Source: Stutzerimonas stutzeri RCH2
GTDB taxonomy: Bacteria > Pseudomonadota > Gammaproteobacteria > Pseudomonadales > Pseudomonadaceae
Length of the DNA stretch: 64,000 nucleotides
NCBI RefSeq assembly: GCF_000327065.1
Contig: NC_019936.1
Location: 4,244,001 to 4,308,000, forward strand
Direction of reading: 5' to 3'
Shown here: piece by piece, positions 39,746-49,483 of the stretch
Layout of the letters: each line of letters starts with the position of its first letter
How positions within the stretch are numbered: the stretch's first letter is position 1
Position numbers and translations under genes: made by a program
The notes under the pieces: model-generated
The model's input: only the letters and a program-made list of their open reading frames with translations
Told to the model about the DNA's origin: nothing
Database searches by the model: none

Positions 39746-42700
39746 ATGGATATGAACCGTCGACAGTTCTTCAAGGTCTGCGGTGTGGGCCTTGGGGCGT
39801 CGAGCATGGCGGCATTGGGCATGGCCCCACCGACGGCGTATGCCGAATCAATCCGGCATTTCAAACTGACCAACACCCGTGAAACCCGCAACACCTGCCC
39901 CTACTGCTCCGTCGGTTGCGGGCTGATCCTCTACAGCCAGGGCAGCGGCGGCAAGAATGTCGCGCAGAACATCATCCACATCGAAGGCGACTCCGATCAC
40001 CCGGTCAACCGCGGCACCCTCTGCCCGAAAGGCGCGGGCCTGCTCGACTTCGTCCACAGCCCCAACCGCCTGACCCATCCGGAAGTCCGCGAAGCCGGCA
40101 CCAACGAGTGGAAGCGCATCGAGTGGAGCGAAGCCCTCGACCGCATCGCCCGACTGATGAAGGACGACCGCGATGCCAACTTCATCGAGCGCAACGACAA
40201 GGGCCAGACGGTCAATCGCTGGCTGACTACCGGTTTCCTCGCCGCCTCGGCTTCATCCAATGAGGCCGGCTATATCACCCACAAGGTGGTTCGATCACTC
40301 GGCATACTGGCGTTCGACAACCAGGCACGTGTCTGACACGGCCCGACGGTGGCAAGTCTTGCCCCGACGTTTGGCCGTGGAGCCATGACCAATCACTGGA
40401 GTGATATCCAGAACGCCGATCTGGTCCTGATCATGGGCGGTAACGCCGCCGAAGCGCACCCGTGCGGCTTCAAGTGGGTCACCGAAGCCAAGGCGCGCAA
40501 CAAGGCGCGGTTGGTGGTGGTCGATCCGCGCTTCACCCGTTCGGCCTCGGTGGCCGACATGTATGCACCGATCCGCACCGGCACCGACATCGCCTTTCTC
40601 GGCGGGCTGATCAACTACCTGCTGGAAAACGACAAGATCCAGCACGAGTACGTGGTCAACTACACCGACGTCTCGTTCATCGTGAAGGAAGGCTTCGGCT
40701 TCGAGGATGGCCTGTTCAACGGCTACGACGCCGAGAAACGCAGCTATCCAGACAAGTCCGCCTGGAGCTACGAGCTGGACGAGGACGGCTTTGCCCGCGT
40801 CGACAAGAGCCTCACCCACCCGCGCTGCGTGTTCAATCTGCTCAAGCAGCACTACAGCCGCTATACACCGGAGGTGGTCAGCAACATCTGCGGCACGCCG
40901 CAGGACAAGATGTTGCAGGTCTGGGAAACCATTGCCGAGACCTCGGCGCCGGGCAAGGTCATGACCATCATGTACGCCCTGGGCTGGACGCAGCATTCGG
41001 TCGGTTCGCAGATGATCCGCACCGGCGCCATGGTGCAGCTGCTGCTCGGCAACATCGGCATGCCTGGCGGCGGCATGAACGCCCTGCGCGGGCACTCCAA
41101 CATCCAGGGGCTGACCGACCTGGGCCTGCTCTCCAACCTGCTGCCGGGCTACATGACCCTGCCGCTGGAAGCCGAGCAGGATTACACCGCTTACATCACC
41201 AAGCGCACCGCCAAGCCGCTACGGCCGGGGCAGCTGTCCTACTGGCAGCACTACGAGAAATTCCACGTCAGCCTGATGAAGGCCTGGTACGGCAGGAACG
41301 CCACGGCGGAGAACAACTGGGGCTACGACTGGCTGCCGAAGCTGGATATCCCTGGCTACGACGTGCTCAAGGTGTTCGACATGATGTATCAGGGGCAGGT
41401 GAACGGCTATTTCTGCCAGGGCTTCAACCCCATCGCCTCGTTCCCCAACAAGGCCAAGGTCAGCGCCGCGCTGGCCAAGCTCAAGTACCTGGTGATCATG
41501 GACCCGCTGGCCACCGAGACCTCGGAGTTCTGGCGCAATGCCGGCGAGTACAACGACGTCGACACCGCCAGCATCCAGACCACGGTGTTCCGCCTACCGA
41601 CCACCTGCTTCGCCGAGGAGGATGGCTCGCTGGTCAACAGCGGGCGCTGGCTGCAATGGCACTGGAAGGCCGCCGAGCCGCCAGGGCAGGCGCAGACCGA
41701 CGTGGTGATCATGGGCGGGCTGTTCCATCGGCTGCGCGAGCTGTACCGCAAGGAAGGTGGCGCCTATGCCGAACCGCTGCTCAACATTGACTGGGGCTAT
41801 CGTCAGCCGGAAGAACCGAGCGCCGAGGAAATTGCCCAGGAGTACAACGGCAAGGCCCTGAGCGACGTCTTCGATCTGCAAACCGGCGCACAGGTGGCCA
41901 AGGCCGGCGAGCTGCTACCCGGCTTCGGCCTGCTGCGCGCCGACGGCACGACCTCCAGCGGTTGCTGGATCTTCTGCGGCTCCTGGACCCAGGCCGGCAA
42001 CCAGATGGCCCGGCGCGACAACGCCGACCCCTACGGCATGGGCCAGACGCTGGGTTGGGCCTGGGCCTGGCCGGCCAACCGGCGCATCCTCTACAACCGC
42101 GCCTCGGCCGACCCCGCGGGCAATCCGTGGGATAAGCAGAAGAAACGCCTGGTCTGGTGGGACGGCGGCAAGTGGGGCGGCACCGACGTGCCGGACTTCA
42201 AGGTCGACTCGCGGCCCGAGGACGGCATGAACCCGTTCATCATGAACCCCGAAGGGGTGGCGCGGCTGTTCGCCGTGGACAAGATGAACGAGGGGCCATT
42301 CCCCGAGCACTACGAGCCGTTCGAGACGCCGATCGGGCGCAACCCGCTGCACCCAGGCAACGCGCTGGCGATCAGCAACCCCGCGGCGCGAGTGTTCAAG
42401 AACGACATGGAGCTGTTCGGCACGGCGGAGGACTTCCCCTACGCCGCCACCACCTACCGGCTCACCGAGCACTTCCACTTCTGGACCAAGCATTGCCGGC
42501 TCAACGCGATCACCCAACCCGAGCAGTTCGTCGAGATTGGCGAGGTGCTGGCCAAGGAACTGGGCATCGTCGCCGGCGAGCGGGTCAAGGTGTCGTCCAA
42601 CCGCGGCTATATCAAGGCGGTAGCGGTGGTGACCAAGCGCATCAAGCCGCTGACGGTGGACGGGCAAACGGTGCACCAGATCGGCATCCCGCTGCACTGG

Positions 42701-42820
42701 GGCTTCGCCGGGGTGGCGCGCAATGGCTACCTGACCAACACGCTGACGCCGTTCGTCGGTGACGCCAACACCCAGACGCCGGAGTTCAAGTCGTTCCTGG
42801 TCAACGTGGAGAAGGCATGA
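39746..42820 (+). CDS. fdnG: Formate dehydrogenase major subunit, selenocysteine-containing
   Basis: 1024 residues with UGA at 40334-40336 (codon 197) read as selenocysteine in NQARV-Sec-HGPTVA, equal to Sec196 of E. coli FdnG. Start ATG 39746 has AAAGGAG upstream and a twin-arginine signal ([14 protein letters not shown]). A [4Fe-4S] motif follows ([10 protein letters not shown], with CPKGA later), then the molybdopterin guanine dinucleotide domains. It oxidises formate in the periplasm and passes electrons to FdnH. The SECIS hairpin follows the UGA directly, and selA/selB lie downstream. It overlaps fdnH by ATGA. Confidence 0.95.
40334..40379 (+). promoter_or_regulatory. SECIS element of fdnG
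   Basis: The UGA is followed at once by a hairpin: outer CACGGCC (40337-40343) pairs with GGCCGTG (40373-40379). The apical part is CGG/CCG, a bulged U at 40350, GGCAA/TTGCC and a GUC loop. The bulged U and the GU-containing loop are the features SelB recognises in E. coli fdnG/fdhF. Confidence 0.85.
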
Positions 42821-43758
42821 TGGCTACTCAAGACGTGATTGCCCGCTCCGCCACAACCACCGAGCGGCCGTCGATCCGCGAGATCGGCGAAGTGGCGAAA
42901 CTGATCGACACCTCCAAGTGCATCGGCTGCAAGGCGTGCCAGGTGGCGTGCTCGGAATGGAACGACCTGCGTGACGATGTCGGCACCAGCAATGGGACCT
43001 ACGACAACCCGATCGACCTCACCGCCGAGTCCTGGACGGTGATGAAGTTCGCCGAGTACGAGAACCCCGGCAGCGGCAACCTCGAATGGCTGATCCGCAA
43101 AGACGGCTGCATGCACTGCGCCGATCCGGGCTGCCTAAAGGCCTGCCCAGCGCCGGGGGCGATCGTGAAGTACGCCAACGGCATCGTCGACTTCAACCAG
43201 GACCACTGTATCGGCTGCGGCTACTGCATCACCGGTTGCCCGTTCGACATCCCGCGCATCTCCGAGAAGGACAAGAAAGCCTACAAGTGCACGCTCTGTT
43301 CCGACCGTGTTTCAGTCGGGTTGGAGCCGGCCTGCGTGAAGACCTGCCCCACCGGGGCGATCGTCTTCGGCAGCAAGGAGGACATGAAGGAGCATGCCGC
43401 CGGGCGCATTGCCGATCTCAAGGAGCGCGGTTTCGACCAGGCCGGCCTGTACGACCCCGATGGCGTCGGCGGTACGCACGTGATGTACGTGCTGCACCAT
43501 GCCGATCAGCCCTCGCTGTACAGCGACCTGCCGAACGAGCCGACCATCAGCCCGCTGGTCAGCCTGTGGAAAGGCGTGACCAAGCCCCTCGCCCTGCTGG
43601 GCATGGGCGCGGCGGTGCTGGCCGGCTTCTTCCATTACACGCGGGTCGGCCCGATCCGCGTCGAGGAAGACGAGAACAAGACCGAACTCAGCGAGCCCGT
43701 GGTGCACCAGGTCGATCCTTCGGTGCATGTGGTCGATCCCAAGGAGCCGCGACCCTGA
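42817..43758 (+). CDS. fdnH: Formate dehydrogenase iron-sulfur subunit
   Basis: 313 residues; ATG 42817 overlaps the fdnG stop, with ATG 42820 as the alternative. Four [4Fe-4S] cysteine sets are visible: [43 protein letters not shown] and CTLCSDRV with [11 protein letters not shown]-terminal membrane anchor follows ([17 protein letters not shown]). It relays electrons from FdnG to the membrane cytochrome. Confidence 0.95.
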   Translation: MMATQDVIARSATTTERPSIREIGEVAKLIDTSKCIGCKACQVACSEWNDLRDDVGTSNGTYDNPIDLTAESWTVMKFAEYENPGSGNLEWLIRKDGCMHCADPGCLKACPAPGAIVKYANGIVDFNQDHCIGCGYCITGCPFDIPRISEKDKKAYKCTLCSDRVSVGLEPACVKTCPTGAIVFGSKEDMKEHAAGRIADLKERGFDQAGLYDPDGVGGTHVMYVLHHADQPSLYSDLPNEPTISPLVSLWKGVTKPLALLGMGAAVLAGFFHYTRVGPIRVEEDENKTELSEPVVHQVDPSVHVVDPKEPRP

Positions 43759-43815
43759 CCGAGCGGCCCCGTTCGCGGGGCCGCCCTCGGAGTCCGCTCG
43801 CTCAAGGAGTCAACG

Positions 43816-44439
43816 ATGAACAACAACGAGATCGAACGCTACAACCCCTCGCAACGGACCAACCACTGGATCGTTGCGATTCTCTTCGTGCTCGCCGCGC
43901 TGTCCGGCCTGGCGCTGTTCCATCCGGCGCTTTTCGGCCTCTCCGGGCTGTTCGGCGGCGGCACCTGGACGCGCATCCTGCACCCCTTCATCGGGGTCGC
44001 GATGTTCGTCTTCTTCCTCTGGCTGGCGATCCGCTTCGCCGGGCACAACCGCATCGAGGCGCGGGATCGCCAGTGGCTCAGGCAGATCAACGACGTGGTG
44101 CACAACCGCGAAGACAGACTACCGGAAGTCGGCCGCTACAACGCCGGGCAGAAGGTGCTGTTCTGGGTGCTGATCCTCAGCATGCTGGTGCTGCTGCTCA
44201 GCGGCATCGTCATCTGGCGCGAGTACTTCAGCAGCTTCTTCGGCATCGTCTCGCTGCGCTGGGCCAGCCTGCTGCATGCCATCGCCGCCTTCGTGCTGAT
44301 CGTCAGCATCATCGTGCACATCTACGCCGCCATCTGGATCAAGGGTTCGATGGGTTCGATGCTCTACGGCACCGTCAGCCGCGCTTGGGCACGCAAGCAC
44401 CATCCAGCCTGGTACCGGGAGATCACCGAACGCAAATAA
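43816..44439 (+). CDS. fdnI: Formate dehydrogenase cytochrome b556 subunit
   Basis: 207 residues with AAGGAG 8 bp before ATG 43816. Four membrane helices and the haem-ligand histidines expected in FdnI/FdoI (TNHWIVAILFVLAALSG; ILHPFIGVAMF; LLHAIAAFVLIVSIIVHIYAA). It hands electrons to quinone. Last gene of the structural operon; a hairpin follows. Confidence 0.93.
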   Translation: MNNNEIERYNPSQRTNHWIVAILFVLAALSGLALFHPALFGLSGLFGGGTWTRILHPFIGVAMFVFFLWLAIRFAGHNRIEARDRQWLRQINDVVHNREDRLPEVGRYNAGQKVLFWVLILSMLVLLLSGIVIWREYFSSFFGIVSLRWASLLHAIAAFVLIVSIIVHIYAAIWIKGSMGSMLYGTVSRAWARKHHPAWYREITERK

Positions 44440-44460
44440 GCGGCACTGCTGTTCAACCGG

Positions 44461-44485
44461 AGATTCCCGCGCCGCGCGGGAATCT
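44461..44485 (+). terminator. Hairpin between fdnI and fdhE
   Basis: AGATTCCCGCG, CCG loop and CGCGGGAATCT: an 11-bp perfect stem 22 bp after fdnI. There is no T run, so it may attenuate rather than stop transcription into fdhE-selAB. Confidence 0.5.
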
Positions 44486-44531
44486 TCGGCGACGCGCACC
44501 ATCGAAAGCCGAGCGACAACCGCTGACGGAC

Positions 44532-44547
44532 TATGCTGTTCGGCATA
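44532..44547. promoter_or_regulatory. TATGC/GCATA dyad upstream of fdhE
   Basis: TATGC-N6-GCATA lies 23 bp before the fdhE start and resembles the perfect dyad upstream of aspA (4695-4711). It could be an operator or overlap a -10 element; evidence is similarity by eye only. Confidence 0.3.
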
Positions 44548-44569
44548 ACCACAAGAAAAGGAGTCCTGC

Positions 44570-45487
44570 GTGGCAGGCACCATTCTAGAGCCCGGGCAGA
44601 TCGAAGCCGCGGCCAGCAAACCACCCTTCACCAACCTGCCGCCGCGCGATCTGTTCGCTCTGCGCAGCGAACGTTTCAGCAAGCTCGCTGAAGGCCACCC
44701 ATTCGCCGACTACCTGCGCCTGCTGGCCGCGGTCTGCCAGGCGCAACAGCAGGTGCTGGACAACCCGCCGGCAATGCCGCCGCTGGACGAACACCGCACC
44801 CGTGAAAGCCTCAAACACAACCTGCCGCCGCTGGCTGCCGACACCCTGGTCCGCGACGATGCCTGGCTGACGATGCTGGATGCCTGGCTGGATGCCTTCG
44901 TGGCGCCGGAAAATCCCGCGGTAGTCGCGGCCATCAGGCAACTGCGCGACGCCGAGAACGGCCAGCGCAAGGCCTGGGCCGTGGCACTGGTCAGCGGCCA
45001 GTACGACAGCCTGCCGCCGGCGCTGGTGCCTTTTCTCGGCGCCGCCCTGCAACTGGCCTGGAGCCACCAGCTGCTGCAGCTCGACCTCTCCGACCTGCGC
45101 GAGCGCGAAGACCAGACCCACTGCCCCTGCTGCGGCGCGCCGCCCATGGCCGGCATCATCCGCCATCGCGGCCAACTCAACGGCCTGCGCTATCTGGTCT
45201 GCTCGCTGTGTGCCTGCGAGTGGCATTACGTGCGGGTCAAATGCAGCCAATGCCGCAGCACCAAGAAGCTCGACTACCTGCACTTCGAAGGCTCGCCTCA
45301 GGGCGTCAAGGCCGAGGTCTGCCCCGAGTGCAACAGCTACCTCAAGCAGCTCTATCTCGACCTGGCGCCGGATGGTGAAAGCCTCTCGGCCGACCTCGCC
45401 ACTCTGGACCTGGACATGCTGCTGGCCGAGCAGGGCTTCCAGCGTCACGCGCCCAATCTGCTGCTGGCACCGGGGGACGATGCATGA
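44570..45487 (+). CDS. fdhE: Formate dehydrogenase accessory protein FdhE
   Basis: 305 residues from GTG 44570 with AAGGAG at 44558-44563. Cytoplasmic maturation factor for Tat-exported formate dehydrogenases. The rubredoxin-like zinc/iron cysteine pairs are all present: [24 protein letters not shown] and CPECNSY. It overlaps selA by ATGA, so maturation and selenocysteine genes are one unit. Confidence 0.93.
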   Translation: MAGTILEPGQIEAAASKPPFTNLPPRDLFALRSERFSKLAEGHPFADYLRLLAAVCQAQQQVLDNPPAMPPLDEHRTRESLKHNLPPLAADTLVRDDAWLTMLDAWLDAFVAPENPAVVAAIRQLRDAENGQRKAWAVALVSGQYDSLPPALVPFLGAALQLAWSHQLLQLDLSDLREREDQTHCPCCGAPPMAGIIRHRGQLNGLRYLVCSLCACEWHYVRVKCSQCRSTKKLDYLHFEGSPQGVKAEVCPECNSYLKQLYLDLAPDGESLSADLATLDLDMLLAEQGFQRHAPNLLLAPGDDA

Positions 45488-46893
45488 GCAGCAGCCACCT
45501 GCCCTCGGTCGACAAGCTGCTGCGTGACCCGGCCTGCCAACCGCTGCAGCAGCGCTACGGCCGCCAGGCATTGCTGAGCACCCTGCGCGACCTGCTCGAT
45601 GAATTGCGCGAACCGGCCCGCCATGGCCAGCTGGCCGCGCTGGAACTGTCCGAAGCGGTGCTCGCCGGGCGCGCCGGCGAACGCCTGGCCAACCAGCACC
45701 GCAGCCGCGTACGCCGGGTGTTCAACCTCACCGGCACGGTGCTGCACACCAACCTCGGGCGCGCTCTGCTGCCGGATGAAGCCATCGAGGCGATCACCCT
45801 TGCCGCGCGCTATCCGCTCAATCTGGAATTCGATCTCGCCACCGGCAAGCGCGGCGATCGCGACGACCTCATCGAAGGGCTGATCCGCGAGCTGACCGGC
45901 GCCGAGGCCGTCACCGTGGTCAACAACAATGCCGCCGCCGTGCTGCTGGCCTTGAACAGCCTCGGCGCACGCAAGGAAGGCATCATTTCCCGCGGCGAGC
46001 TGATCGAGATCGGCGGTGCCTTCCGCATCCCCGACATCATGGCCCGCGCCGGCGTGAAGCTGCATGAAGTCGGCACCACCAATCGCACCCACGCCAAGGA
46101 TTACGAAGCGGCGATCAACCCGCGCTCGGGCCTGCTGATGCGCGTGCACACCAGCAACTACAGCGTGCAGGGCTTCACCGCCAGCGTCGCCACCGCCGAA
46201 CTGGCGCGCATCGCCCATGCCCACGATCTGCCGCTACTGGAAGACCTCGGCAGCGGCAGCCTGCTCGACCTCTCGCGTTGGGGTCTGCCGAAGGAGCCGA
46301 CCGTGCAGGAAGCCCTGCGCGATGGCGCCGATATCGTCACCTTCAGCGGCGACAAGCTGCTCGGCGGCCCGCAGGCCGGGCTGATCGTCGGCAGCAAGGC
46401 ACTGATCCAGAAGATCAAGAACAACCCGCTCAAGCGCACCCTGCGCGTCGACAAGCTGACCCTCGCCGCGCTGGAAGCGGTACTCAACCTCTATCGCGAC
46501 CCCGACCGCCTGGCCGAGCGCCTCACCAGCCTGCGCCTGCTCAGCCGCCCGCAGGCGGAGATCCGCACCCAGGCCGAACGTATCGCCCCGGCGCTGACCG
46601 CCGTGCTCGGCGAAACCTGGCAAGTCGCCGTAACCGATGCGCTGGGCATGATCGGCAGCGGCGCGCAGCCGGTGGCACGCCTGCCCAGCGCCGCGCTGTG
46701 CATCCGTCCGCAGCAGCCCAAGCGCTTGCGCGGCCGCAGCCTGCGCCAACTGGAAGAAGCCCTGCGCTGCCTGCCGATTCCGGTGCTCGGGCGCATCGAC
46801 GACGACGCCTTCTGGCTCGACCTGCGCCAGCTCGACGACGAGCCGACCTTCCTCGAATTGCTGCCACATCTGCAAGAGGAACTCGCCCGTTGA
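45484..46893 (+). CDS. selA: L-seryl-tRNA(Sec) selenium transferase
   Basis: 469 residues. PLP enzyme that turns Ser-tRNA(Sec) into Sec-tRNA(Sec) using selenophosphate. The PLP lysine is in [36 protein letters not shown] and [12 protein letters not shown] are SelA signatures. It overlaps fdhE and selB by 4 bp each. The selenophosphate synthase gene selD is not in the window. Confidence 0.95.
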   Translation: MSSSHLPSVDKLLRDPACQPLQQRYGRQALLSTLRDLLDELREPARHGQLAALELSEAVLAGRAGERLANQHRSRVRRVFNLTGTVLHTNLGRALLPDEAIEAITLAARYPLNLEFDLATGKRGDRDDLIEGLIRELTGAEAVTVVNNNAAAVLLALNSLGARKEGIISRGELIEIGGAFRIPDIMARAGVKLHEVGTTNRTHAKDYEAAINPRSGLLMRVHTSNYSVQGFTASVATAELARIAHAHDLPLLEDLGSGSLLDLSRWGLPKEPTVQEALRDGADIVTFSGDKLLGGPQAGLIVGSKALIQKIKNNPLKRTLRVDKLTLAALEAVLNLYRDPDRLAERLTSLRLLSRPQAEIRTQAERIAPALTAVLGETWQVAVTDALGMIGSGAQPVARLPSAALCIRPQQPKRLRGRSLRQLEEALRCLPIPVLGRIDDDAFWLDLRQLDDEPTFLELLPHLQEELAR

Positions 46894-48806
46894 TCGTCGG
46901 TACCGCCGGCCATATCGACCATGGCAAGACCGCACTGCTGCAAGCCCTTACCGGGCAACAGGGCGACCGCCGCCGCGAGGAGCGCGAGCGCGGCATCACC
47001 ATCGACCTCGGCTACGTCTACGCCGACCTCGGTGAAGGCAGCCTCACCGGCTTTATCGACGTGCCGGGCCATGAGCGTTTCGTACACAACATGCTGGCCG
47101 GCGCCAGCGGCATCGATTGCGTGCTGCTGGTGGTCGCCGCTGACGATGGCGTGATGCCGCAGACTCGCGAGCACCTGGCCATCGTCGAGCTGCTCGGCAT
47201 CCGCCGCGCGCTGGTAGCGCTGACCAAGATCGACCGCGTCGAGACGGCGCGCATCGCTGAAGTGCAGCGGCAGATCGAAAACCTGCTGGTCACCGGGCCA
47301 CTGGCCGGCGCGCCGATCTTCCCGGTCTCCAGCATTCGCGGCGATGGCGTCGACGCCCTGCGCACCGCGCTGATCGAAGAAGCCGCCCGCACCGCCGCAC
47401 GCAGCGCCAGCGGCCACTTCAGGCTGGCCATCGACCGCGCCTTCAGTGTCACTGGCGCCGGGGTGGTGGTTACCGGCACCGCCTTTGCCGGGCGCGTGCG
47501 AATCGGCGACGAACTATTACTCGGTCCCACCGGCAAACGCGTGCGCGTACGCGGCCTGCACGCGCAGAACCGGGAAGCGGACGAAGCCCATGCCGGCCAG
47601 CGCGTGGCGCTGAATCTTGCCGGCGAGCGACTGGCCGTCGAGCAGATCCATCGCGGCGACTGGCTACTGCACCCCCTGCTGCATACCCCAACCCAACGCA
47701 TCGATATCGACTTCAAGCTGCTGCCCGGCGAAGCCCACGAGCTCAAGCACTGGGCGCCGGTGCACGTGCATCTCGGCGCCCAGGACGTCACCGCGCGCGT
47801 CGCCCTGCTCGAAGATGCGAGCCTGGCGCCGGGCGAACACGCCTTTGCGCAGCTCCTGCTGAACGCACCGAGCCACGCCGTGCATGGCGATCGCATCGTC
47901 CTGCGCGATCAATCCGCCCAGCGCACCCTTGGTGGCGGCCGCGTGCTCGATCCGTACGCACCACCGCGCAATCGCCGCCGCGCCGCACGGCTGGAACAAC
48001 TTCGCGCCCTCGACCAGCCGAGCCTGGAGCAGGCGTTGCCGCAACTGCTCGCCAGCGCCACCAACGGCATTGACCCACAAAGCCTGGCACGCCAGTTCAA
48101 CCGCCCACGCGAAGGCTGGCAGCTGCCGCACGGCGTAGTGGAAGTCGGCACCCGGCTCGGCCCGCGCATGTTCGATCAGGCCCGCTGGAGCGAACTCGAC
48201 ACCACCCTGCTCGCGGCCCTGCAACGTTTTCACGAAGAACAACCCGACGAACTCGGCCCCGACCGCGACCGCCTGCGGCGCTACGCCCTGCCGCAGCTGG
48301 AACGACCGGTATTTATCGCCCTGCTGGAACAGGCACTGGCCGCCGGCCGCATCGAAACCAGCGGCCCGTGGCTGCACCGCCCCGATCACCGGGTGCGCCT
48401 GAGCGATGCGGAAGAAGGTTTGAAGGAACGCCTGTGGCCGCTGCTCGAAGCCGGCCAGTTCGACCCACCCTGGGTCCGCGACCTGGCCCGCGACCTCGGC
48501 GTCGACGAAACGCAGATGCGCAACCTGCTACGCAAACTCGCCCGCCTCGGCCTGCTGCAACAGGTGGTGAAAGATTTGTTCTACCCCGAGTTCACCATTC
48601 GCCAACTCGCGGGGCATGTACTGCAACTGGAAGCACAAAGCGGCGTGATCCGCGCCGCCGCCTTCCGCGACCGCATCCAGCTCGGCCGCAAACGCAGCAT
48701 CCAACTGCTCGAACACTTCGACCGCATCGGCCTCACCCGCCGCTTCGGCAACGAACGCAAAGTCCGCCCCGACAGCGCCTTGGCGATCCAGTCAGCCCTG
48801 GGTTAG
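46890..48806 (+). CDS. selB: Selenocysteine-specific elongation factor SelB
   Basis: 638 residues from TTG 46890, overlapping the selA stop (TTGA) and giving [22 protein letters not shown]-terminal EF-Tu-like GTPase (DVPGHERF G3; TKID G4), two beta-barrels, and C-terminal winged helices that bind the SECIS hairpin. It delivers Sec-tRNA to UGA codons in fdnG. The truncated 5' copy of selC begins 39 bp downstream. Confidence 0.94.
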   Translation: MIVGTAGHIDHGKTALLQALTGQQGDRRREERERGITIDLGYVYADLGEGSLTGFIDVPGHERFVHNMLAGASGIDCVLLVVAADDGVMPQTREHLAIVELLGIRRALVALTKIDRVETARIAEVQRQIENLLVTGPLAGAPIFPVSSIRGDGVDALRTALIEEAARTAARSASGHFRLAIDRAFSVTGAGVVVTGTAFAGRVRIGDELLLGPTGKRVRVRGLHAQNREADEAHAGQRVALNLAGERLAVEQIHRGDWLLHPLLHTPTQRIDIDFKLLPGEAHELKHWAPVHVHLGAQDVTARVALLEDASLAPGEHAFAQLLLNAPSHAVHGDRIVLRDQSAQRTLGGGRVLDPYAPPRNRRRAARLEQLRALDQPSLEQALPQLLASATNGIDPQSLARQFNRPREGWQLPHGVVEVGTRLGPRMFDQARWSELDTTLLAALQRFHEEQPDELGPDRDRLRRYALPQLERPVFIALLEQALAAGRIETSGPWLHRPDHRVRLSDAEEGLKERLWPLLEAGQFDPPWVRDLARDLGVDETQMRNLLRKLARLGLLQQVVKDLFYPEFTIRQLAGHVLQLEAQSGVIRAAAFRDRIQLGRKRSIQLLEHFDRIGLTRRFGNERKVRPDSALAIQSALG

Positions 48807-48841
48807 GCTGGTCGCCGCTTCCTCTTCGGCGTCTCGACAAG

Positions 48842-48884
48842 ATAAGGAAGGCAATCGCACCCGGTGGTGCGGCCGGGCTTCAAA
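48842..48884 (+). repeat. attL core with truncated selC 5' half
   Basis: 43 bp identical to 59745-59787. From 48846 it is the 5' part of selC (acceptor strand, D arm, anticodon arm to just after the TCA anticodon). After 48884 the sequence departs from tRNA, so this copy cannot fold into a tRNA. It marks the original position of selC, directly after selB. Confidence 0.92.
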
Positions 48885-49275
48885 TCCTGTTTAGCGTGAG
48901 TCATCAATGGACTACGTTGGTCAAAACCGGTGTTCTGCGAATTTTGAGCGACTCGTTGCGGTCTATGTTGGCGATTGATGGCCATAGCTTTCGACACTTT
49001 TTCGACACCATGAGAATGCTGCTAAACAGCTCAGCTGGTGCAATTGGTGCGACTAATGGCCAGCTTCTACAACCAGCCAAATGCTAAGCTCAACCATGAT
49101 AGCAGCGCACCAATAGGTTTAATGCTATTAAGATACACCGGCCGATAGAAAATTAATTATAGACACAGCTTTAGGTGCTCTATGTTAAAGACTGTCAAGC
49201 CGTTTTTTTTTATGTTTCAAGCTGTAGAATGCGCCCAATTTTGCGCCTCCAGCTTCATGGAGGAAGGAGAGCAAG
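48885..49275. other. Left prophage arm without a clear gene
   Basis: 391 bp, AT-rich toward the right, with a 9-T run near 49202-49210. No convincing ORF. It contains a 20-bp element at 48989-49008 repeated near the right end, and probably the promoter of the deaminase unit. The sequence around the element could instead be the remnant of an older integrase 3' end, since it encodes FRHFFDT in one frame. Confidence 0.4.
48989..49008 (+). repeat. Left candidate integrase arm-type site
   Basis: Two TTCGACAC copies in tandem, 104 bp inside attL. The same 20 bp, with one T/C difference, occurs at 59678-59697 near attR in the same orientation, so the pair would flank attP in the circular phage. Confidence 0.45.
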
Positions 49276-49483
49276 GTGAAAATCGTAGATTTTCATAAGT
49301 CCAAATGTGAAAGGGCATCATCTAAAAACCGCAACGGTTTAGATGCAAATGTTGTTGCATTTTCTTCGCTCAGAGAGCGAAAGAAAGAAGATGAACACAA
49401 AAAAGCATTGAATAATATTCTTGCCAGAGCACAAGAGCTGGATTGGTAAATAGTTACAACCTGCTCCTAAAAGGATGTTGAGC
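49150..49483 (+). ncRNA. Candidate antitoxin RNA region (AvcI/DifV-type) upstream of the deaminase gene
   Basis: Known AvcD/DcdV deaminases are kept inactive by a short RNA encoded just upstream on the same strand. The corresponding place here is the AT-rich interval before 49484, which also contains a 57-codon ORF. Ends are approximate; I cannot show transcription or a conserved fold from one sequence. Confidence 0.3.
49276..49449 (+). CDS. 57-aa charged protein upstream of the deaminase
   Basis: GTG 49276 is preceded by a strong GGAAGGAGA site. The product is basic/acidic mixed and hydrophilic (MKIVDFHKSKCERASS at the start, ending ARAQELDW), with a likely C-terminal helix. It stops 34 bp before the deaminase start. 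I do not recognise a family. It may be a real small protein, or an ORF lying within an antitoxin RNA, as reported for avcI loci. Confidence 0.5.
   Translation: MKIVDFHKSKCERASSKNRNGLDANVVAFSSLRERKKEDEHKKALNNILARAQELDW

Noticed and set aside
39746..40336. fdnG looks like a truncated gene followed by a second ORF
   Set aside because: The UGA is at the Sec position of FdnG, is followed by a SECIS hairpin, stays in frame with the downstream part, and selA, selB and selC are present. It is recoding, not a nonsense mutation.
48846..48884. Second selC gene after selB
   Set aside because: Only the 5' part to the anticodon loop is tRNA sequence; the variable arm, T arm and 3' acceptor strand are missing, so it is the attL remnant.
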